In this document: positions 3,577-8,435 of the stretch, in pieces
Layout of the letters: every line of letters begins with the position of its first letter
Numbering within the stretch: position 1 is the first letter of the stretch
Assembly: GCA_050732635.1 (NCBI GenBank)
Contig: JBOHRE010000123.1
Location: forward strand, 1-8,435
DNA: 8,435 nucleotides
Reading direction: 5' to 3'
DNA from: JBOHRE01 sp050732635
Lineage (GTDB): Bacteria; Gemmatimonadota; Gemmatimonadetes; Longimicrobiales; RSA9
Position numbers and translations under genes: made by a program
Notes under the pieces: model-generated
Told to the model about the DNA's origin: nothing
What the model saw: only the letters and a program-made list of their open reading frames with translations
The model's database searches: none

Positions 3577-6549
3577 TCAGAAGGCCGGTCCGAGGGCGGC
3601 GTAGGCACGGGGCGGCCCGTTGCCCCGCAACGGCACGCCGAGGCCGAGGCGCACGCGCACGGGCGCGGCGAAGAAGAACGCCCATTGGGTGCTCAGTTCG
3701 GCGCCGGCGCCGAGCAGCGGATCGGCGGGCTCGGCGGATGCCGCCGTCGCACCGCACGGTCCCAGTCGAGCGAGCTGTTCGGGCGTGCACCAGGCATTGC
3801 CGGCATCGAGGAACACGGCCGCGGCGGCCTGCTCGAAGAACAGCGGCCACAACCGGATGCCGCGCGCGACGAGCGCGAGCGGGAATCGGTACTCGGCGCT
3901 GGCGCTCCAGCCGCGGGTCCCGCGGCGCACGCCGGGCGCGAAGCCCCGCAGGGGCAGGAACCGACTGTCGCCGATCGTGCCGGCGAAGCCGCCCAGGTCG
4001 AACGGCACGCCGGAGGCGCCGCCCAGCGCGGTGCGCGGCGCGCTCGCGCCGTCTCGCCGCAGGGCGCTCGCCCGCAGCGCGATCACGTGGTCGGCGAAGC
4101 CGAATGCGCGCTGATCGACGAATCCGGTCGTGCGCGCGATCCATTCGGCGTAGTCGTCGTCCAGGCTGGTTCCGGTATCGCGGTCCCAGCGGCGGCGCGC
4201 ACCGAGCAGCAGCGTGGCGCCGCGTTCGGCGCTGATGGACAGCGTGTGCGCGCGGGCAGTGGTTGCGGTCAAGCGCGCGAAGGCGCCGTGTCGGCGCACG
4301 CGCGCCAGGTCATCACGCAGCGGCGGCCCGGCCGGCTCCAACAGACGCGCCCCTCGCGTGATTTCGGCACCGGCGACCAGGCTCACGAACGAGCGCCATT
4401 GTCGCCGGAGCAGCGTGGCGTGCGCGGCCGCGACATCCTCGCGCAGCAGCACGTCATGGCGCGTGCCGTCCTGTTGCTCCAGCACGCCGTCGATGTCCCA
4501 GTCGCGCGCGAGCGACAGGCCGAGGCGCGGATTGCCCAGTCCGGCGTAGGTATAATCGATCCAGCCTTCGTTGCGCCCTGTGGCGGGCGCGACACTCAGG
4601 CCGAGCGAGTAGCCGTGGCGTCCGACGACGTCGCGGCCGTAGATCGTTGCGCCCAGCAGGGTGCCGGTCGCCGGTTCCTCCTCATAGAGCGGCAGCCAGG
4701 ACCGGGGCAGCAGACTCGGGACGGGCGAGTACCCACCGGAGCGCAGCGAATCGACGGCACTGGGAGCAGCGAGTACGGGCGTCGCCGTGAAGCGCGGGTG
4801 TAGCGCCGCGGGCGCCCGCCAGGTCGTCGAGTCGAGCGGCATTCGCTCGATGTGGAAGCCATCGGCGTGGTAACCGACGAAGATGATCGATTGGCCGTCC
4901 GGACTCGGTTCGGGGTGAAACGCGCCGCCCAGCACATTGCTGACCTGGCGGATCGGCGCGCGCCCATCGCCGCCAACCGCGTACAGGTTCGGGATTCCGC
5001 TGCGCTCGGATGCGTACAGCAGCCAGCGTCCATCGCGGGTCCAGGCGTGTCCATGCTCGGGCGCAGGGTCGTTCGTGATCCGGCGCAGCAGCGTGCCCGC
5101 GCTGTCGAGCAGGACGAGGTCGAAGCCGTCCCGGTCGAGGCGCGCTGCGGCAATGCGAGTGCCGTCCGGTGACCAGCGTGGCAGCGCCCAGTCCGTGCCG
5201 GGCCGCGGCGCGACCAGCGTGCGCAGCTCGCCTGTCGCCAGATCGAGAGCGACGAGCGACGTGCCTCCGGCTTCGTTGCGAACCGCGATGACGCGGCGCC
5301 CATCAGCGGCCACATCGGGCTCCGTCAAGCGCGCACCGTGGGTCAACCATTCCTGCTCGCCGGTGCGCGCATCGATGCGCACGAGGTCCTCGAAGATCCG
5401 ATACGGCCCGCGCAAGCGGAACTGCGATGTGATCAGTGCGCGGCCATCGGGCAGCCATGCGGCCGGTCCGAGCTCGGTGCCGCCCTGGTCGCGCCTGGCG
5501 AGCGCCGTGCTGCCGCCGCGCGCGTCCAGCAGCCGCGTGGTCGGATCGCTGCGTCCGCTGCTCGCTGCGTAGGCGAGGCGGCCGCCAGCGGGGGCGAACC
5601 GTGGATGGAACGCGTAGCGACCGGCGTGCGTCAGGCGCTCGCTCGACGTGAGTCCCTCTGCGGCGAGCGAGTCGGCGAGCGCCGCGTAGCGTGCGGCGAG
5701 CTCGTCGCCCCAAGTACGCCACAGCTCGGTAAACGGCTGACCGAACGCATTGTCGGCGACACGGTCGAAGAAGATGCGCGGAGAGAGCCACGCGTTGACG
5801 GTGTGCTGCACCAGCCGGGCGAGTGCGTCGTCGCCCGCGCGCTCGTGGATCCAGTGCAGGAACAGCGAGCCGTACACGTAGGCGTGGGCGCCTTCTGGCC
5901 AGACCGGGTTCGGGCTGCTGACGCGGTCGAGCGGCGGGAGACCGTGCTCCAGCACGGCCGTGCGGACGACCATCTCGTGGTAGGCGCCATGCACCCGGCC
6001 GACGCCGGTAAAGCGCGATTCGATCTCCGTGGCGAGGCCCTCGATCGACCAGCCCGGTGTGCCGAGGACCGGAAACGCGAGCGGGATGCGACCGAAGATG
6101 CGGCGCAGCACGCCACTGATCCGGCCACTGCGATCGAGGTGAAAGAGGTGCGCCAGCTCATGGGAGACGACCAGCTCCAGCCAATCGCGGTAGTAGGCCA
6201 GAGCCGGGTTGTCGATCGGCGGCTTCGCAAAGACGTACAGCCGATTCGACGGCAGCGGCGTAGCGAACCCGTTAGCGAAGTCCGCATGGTCGCTGACGAC
6301 GAGCTCGATGGTGCCGCGTGGCGCCGGCCCCACGATCTCGCGCAGCTCGGCGTGCGCGGCCTCGGCCACGGCGGCCGCTTGAGCGGCCAGCGAGTCGAGG
6401 CCGGCCATGTACGTGATGCGGAAGTGGTCCGTGCGCAGCGCACGCCAGTCGGCGTCCGGCGGGACCTGCGGCTCGGCGTGCTGCGGTGGGACGAACAGGG
6501 CGAGGGCGAGCGCCAGGGCTGGGGCTGAGGTTCCGGACATGCGTCGCAT
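3577..6549 (-). CDS. Outer-membrane metallopeptidase / TolB-like propeller / Omp85-type barrel fusion
   Basis: The 990-residue product has four parts. Residues 1-26 are a signal peptide (hydrophobic core ALALALALFV, likely cut after QHA). Residues about 38-300 resemble the peptidase MA-like family: the zinc motif HELAH at 130-134, with H130 and H134 as ligands and E131 catalytic, then WSIEG with E170 as the likely third ligand. Residues about 305-595 carry six SPDG-like propeller motifs (near 318, 366, 414, 459, 504 and 549), as in TolB/PD40 repeats. Residues about 630-990 are a beta-barrel with the Omp85 loop-6 motif LRGF (867-870), EYRFPL (886-891), VFLDAGNAW (912-920) and a C-terminal Phe, the outer-membrane sorting signal. 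No POTRA repeats are seen. The N-terminal domains should face the periplasm. The substrate is unknown. The start at 6549 gives the signal peptide but lacks a good ribosome binding site; ATG 6540 is an alternative. It follows the amidase gene by 26 nt, probably as one operon. Confidence 0.85.
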   Translation of the reverse strand: MRRMSGTSAPALALALALFVPPQHAEPQVPPDADWRALRTDHFRITYMAGLDSLAAQAAAVAEAAHAELREIVGPAPRGTIELVVSDHADFANGFATPLPSNRLYVFAKPPIDNPALAYYRDWLELVVSHELAHLFHLDRSGRISGVLRRIFGRIPLAFPVLGTPGWSIEGLATEIESRFTGVGRVHGAYHEMVVRTAVLEHGLPPLDRVSSPNPVWPEGAHAYVYGSLFLHWIHERAGDDALARLVQHTVNAWLSPRIFFDRVADNAFGQPFTELWRTWGDELAARYAALADSLAAEGLTSSERLTHAGRYAFHPRFAPAGGRLAYAASSGRSDPTTRLLDARGGSTALARRDQGGTELGPAAWLPDGRALITSQFRLRGPYRIFEDLVRIDARTGEQEWLTHGARLTEPDVAADGRRVIAVRNEAGGTSLVALDLATGELRTLVAPRPGTDWALPRWSPDGTRIAAARLDRDGFDLVLLDSAGTLLRRITNDPAPEHGHAWTRDGRWLLYASERSGIPNLYAVGGDGRAPIRQVSNVLGGAFHPEPSPDGQSIIFVGYHADGFHIERMPLDSTTWRAPAALHPRFTATPVLAAPSAVDSLRSGGYSPVPSLLPRSWLPLYEEEPATGTLLGATIYGRDVVGRHGYSLGLSVAPATGRNEGWIDYTYAGLGNPRLGLSLARDWDIDGVLEQQDGTRHDVLLREDVAAAHATLLRRQWRSFVSLVAGAEITRGARLLEPAGPPLRDDLARVRRHGAFARLTATTARAHTLSISAERGATLLLGARRRWDRDTGTSLDDDYAEWIARTTGFVDQRAFGFADHVIALRASALRRDGASAPRTALGGASGVPFDLGGFAGTIGDSRFLPLRGFAPGVRRGTRGWSASAEYRFPLALVARGIRLWPLFFEQAAAAVFLDAGNAWCTPEQLARLGPCGATAASAEPADPLLGAGAELSTQWAFFFAAPVRVRLGLGVPLRGNGPPRAYAALGPAF

Positions 6550-6575
6550 GCGCGGCAAGATCGCGCGCGGCGCCT

Positions 6576-8435
6576 TCAGCGCGCCAGCGTCGCGCGTTCG
6601 CGCAGGAACGCCTCGAGGCCGCGCAGGTGCGCCTGGGCGAGCCGGTCCTGAACCACCGGATCGCGCAGTGCGGCTTCCTGTTCCGGGATCATGAGGAACA
6701 TCGACTCCGAAAATCCGACCGGCATCCAGGTGGTTCGCGCGAGCGCGAAGTCGCCCCAGATGATGCCCAGGTCGCGCAGCCCGAACTCGCGCAGCACCTC
6801 GCGCTGCAGGTGGCCGGCGAGCTCGACGGAATGCAACCGGCTCACCAGCATGCTCGTACCGGCGTGGCGGAATGGGTTCACGCCGTCCGGAAAGGCATTG
6901 TTGTGGATGGAAAAGAAGACGTCTGCATCGGCGCGGATCGCCAGGAGCGGCCGCTCGTAGAGCGGCACCGCAGCGGTGTCCGGCCGCGTCTCGAAGACCG
7001 TGGCGCCGCCAGCGCGGAGCAGCTCGACGAAGCGCTTCGCGATGGCGAGGTTCGCATCGGCCTCGGTCAAGCGCGTCGGACCGATCGCGCCGCCCGGCGG
7101 ATGTCCGGCGTCGACCATGATCGTCAGGCCGCGCAGCGGCGCATCCGGATCGATCGCGGGCGGCCGGCGAACCCGTACGCGCAGATTGCCGTCCGGATCC
7201 CATTCCGCGAGGTAGCCCCAGAGCGGCTGCGACAGCTCGACGTGCAGCCGGTACTCGACATCACTGACGGCCTCCCACTGAATGCTCGACAGCAGCGGAT
7301 CCAGCTCGCCGTAGTACAGCCAGTTCGTGCGGTTCTCCGCGCCGTAGACGGCAATGTCGAGGGCGTCCTCGCGCGCCAGCACATGGAAAGGTAGCCGCTC
7401 GGTCATACCGAGCACGATGTCGATCGATTCGGTGCCCGGCAGCGTGCGCACTGTGGTCACCGCTCCACGCACGGGGGGCACGCCTTCCGGCTGCAGCTCG
7501 ACGTCTGCGACGCTCACCCACACGGTTTGCTCCGGCGTGAGCTCGACCCGGTACTCCGCGCCACGCTGACCGGTGATCGGCAGCCGCGTCCCGTTCGGGA
7601 AGAACCAATGATAGGGTGTGCCGCCGCCGGCGACGGCCTGTCCGATGGCGACGCTGTCGACGCGCGTGCTGCGCACCACGCCGACCCGCGCCTCGCCGTG
7701 GTGTACGCCGATGCTGGCCTCGAGCGGCACGCGTACGGTATCGTCGCCGGTGACCAGCTCGACGATCGCGGTTGCCGCCGTGTCGGGTGTCACACCGAAG
7801 CGCGGCGCAGCAACGCCCGTATCCAGCGCGAGGAGGGGCTGTCGCACCGGTACGCGAGCGAAGTACTCGACGAATTCACGCGGCGGCACTGCAACATCGC
7901 GCATGAAGCCCTCGGGCCGTGCTGCGACACGTCGCTCCTCGAGGCGGATGATGCTGCTGTCCGGCAACAGCAGACGCGCTTCGGCGCCGGGCACGCCACG
8001 AACTCCGAACTCGACGACTTCTCCCTCACGTACCACGAGCGTGCCGCGTGGCGTGATGCTACCGGCGACGATGTCGAGCGGGTCGACGACCTCCGCGGGC
8101 GCCGGCACCCGCACGGCACGCGTTGCCTGCGCGCGTTGATCCGCGACGTTCGCGACGACGTCGTAGCGGCCGTCCGACGGCACCGGCAGGAAGGCGAGGA
8201 AGGACCCGTTCGGCTGCACCACGACGGGCGCGGCATTGATCGTCAGCGTGGCCCGCCCGGTGCCGACGCTGCCGAAGATGAAGTTGCTATCGCTCACGGT
8301 CAGCGCCTGATCCTCCTCGGGATAGACGACATCGACGGCGAGCGGCCCGTCCACGGCCGGGATCGGCGGCAGCGCGGGCGCGCCAGCGGGCCGCGGCTCG
8401 GCGTCGCGGACGGTCGGCGCGCAGCCCAGCAGGAG
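6576..8435 (-). CDS. Lipoprotein N-acetylmuramoyl-L-alanine amidase (Amidase_3), N-terminus cut by the window edge
   Basis: This enzyme cleaves the amide bond between MurNAc and the peptide stem of peptidoglycan, using zinc, in the periplasm. The window shows 619 residues, counted here from the edge. They open with LLLGCAPT, which looks like the end of a lipoprotein signal peptide (LLGC lipobox, lipidated Cys5), so only a dozen or so residues should be missing. A Pro/Ala linker follows, then an Ig-like beta-domain (about 35-110, containing FGSVGTG and NGSFLAFLPV), further beta-rich sequence, and an AMIN-like region (about 335-425). The catalytic domain occupies about 433-619. Zinc ligands are H445 in VDAGH, E458 in LTEAD and H511 in FSIHNNA, and the probable catalytic Glu is E577 in GFSESMF. 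All key residues are present. The N-terminal part of over 400 residues is unusually long for this class. It precedes the barrel protein gene and is probably co-transcribed with it. Confidence 0.9.
   Translation of the reverse strand, partial: LLLGCAPTVRDAEPRPAGAPALPPIPAVDGPLAVDVVYPEEDQALTVSDSNFIFGSVGTGRATLTINAAPVVVQPNGSFLAFLPVPSDGRYDVVANVADQRAQATRAVRVPAPAEVVDPLDIVAGSITPRGTLVVREGEVVEFGVRGVPGAEARLLLPDSSIIRLEERRVAARPEGFMRDVAVPPREFVEYFARVPVRQPLLALDTGVAAPRFGVTPDTAATAIVELVTGDDTVRVPLEASIGVHHGEARVGVVRSTRVDSVAIGQAVAGGGTPYHWFFPNGTRLPITGQRGAEYRVELTPEQTVWVSVADVELQPEGVPPVRGAVTTVRTLPGTESIDIVLGMTERLPFHVLAREDALDIAVYGAENRTNWLYYGELDPLLSSIQWEAVSDVEYRLHVELSQPLWGYLAEWDPDGNLRVRVRRPPAIDPDAPLRGLTIMVDAGHPPGGAIGPTRLTEADANLAIAKRFVELLRAGGATVFETRPDTAAVPLYERPLLAIRADADVFFSIHNNAFPDGVNPFRHAGTSMLVSRLHSVELAGHLQREVLREFGLRDLGIIWGDFALARTTWMPVGFSESMFLMIPEQEAALRDPVVQDRLAQAHLRGLEAFLRERATLAR

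Noticed and set aside
3517..4803. Plus-strand open frame of 428 codons opposite the barrel domain
   Set aside because: Ala/Arg/Gly-rich shadow composition, no recognisable domain, and complete overlap with the well-supported minus-strand gene.
6550..7203. N-terminal extension of the barrel protein through the amidase gene
   Set aside because: The open frame overlaps the catalytic domain of the amidase, and a signal peptide begins at 6549, so the upstream part is shadow.

Overview
The window is GC-rich (about two thirds G+C by eye) and every gene I can support lies on the minus strand. The content points to a diderm (Gram-negative) bacterium: an outer-membrane barrel protein ending in Phe, a lipoprotein cell-wall amidase, and an adenosylcobalamin-dependent ribonucleotide reductase. 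The gene styles recall Gemmatimonadota, but that is an impression from composition and family style, not a proven assignment.

Layout, read in the direction of transcription from the right edge. (1) 8435-6576: a lipoprotein N-acetylmuramoyl-L-alanine amidase, cut at its N-terminus by the window edge inside the signal peptide. (2) 6549-3577: after a 26-nt gap, a 990-residue protein with a signal peptide, a HExxH metallopeptidase domain, a TolB-like propeller and a C-terminal Omp85-type beta-barrel. (3) 3484-3290: a 64-residue charged protein of unknown function with a near-perfect ribosome binding site. (4) 3289-2798: a 492-bp intergenic region holding a long inverted repeat (G-rich/C-rich outer arms and AACCATC-type heptamers inside), four DnaA-box-like 9-mers, and a sigma70-type promoter with two NrdR-like boxes 32 bp apart. 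(5) 2797-263: nrdJ, class II ribonucleotide reductase. (6) 262-139: a short intergenic region with a strong hairpin. (7) 138-1: the first 46 codons of a probable TPR protein that leaves the window.

Functionally there are two groups. Genes 1 and 2 look like an envelope operon: a periplasmic lipoprotein peptidoglycan hydrolase and an outer-membrane barrel carrying a peptidase and a propeller. nrdJ is a separately promoted dNTP-synthesis gene. Its control region is the richest regulatory stretch here: the promoter is overlapped by predicted NrdR operators and flanked upstream by helically phased DnaA-like boxes. This would tie nucleotide-pool sensing and replication initiation to one class II RNR promoter.

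The most notable observations are the Omp85-like barrel whose N-terminus carries a metallopeptidase and propeller with no visible POTRA repeats, and the compact NrdR/promoter/DnaA arrangement beside the G-quadruplex-capable inverted repeat. I see no CRISPR array, transposase, tRNA or rRNA.
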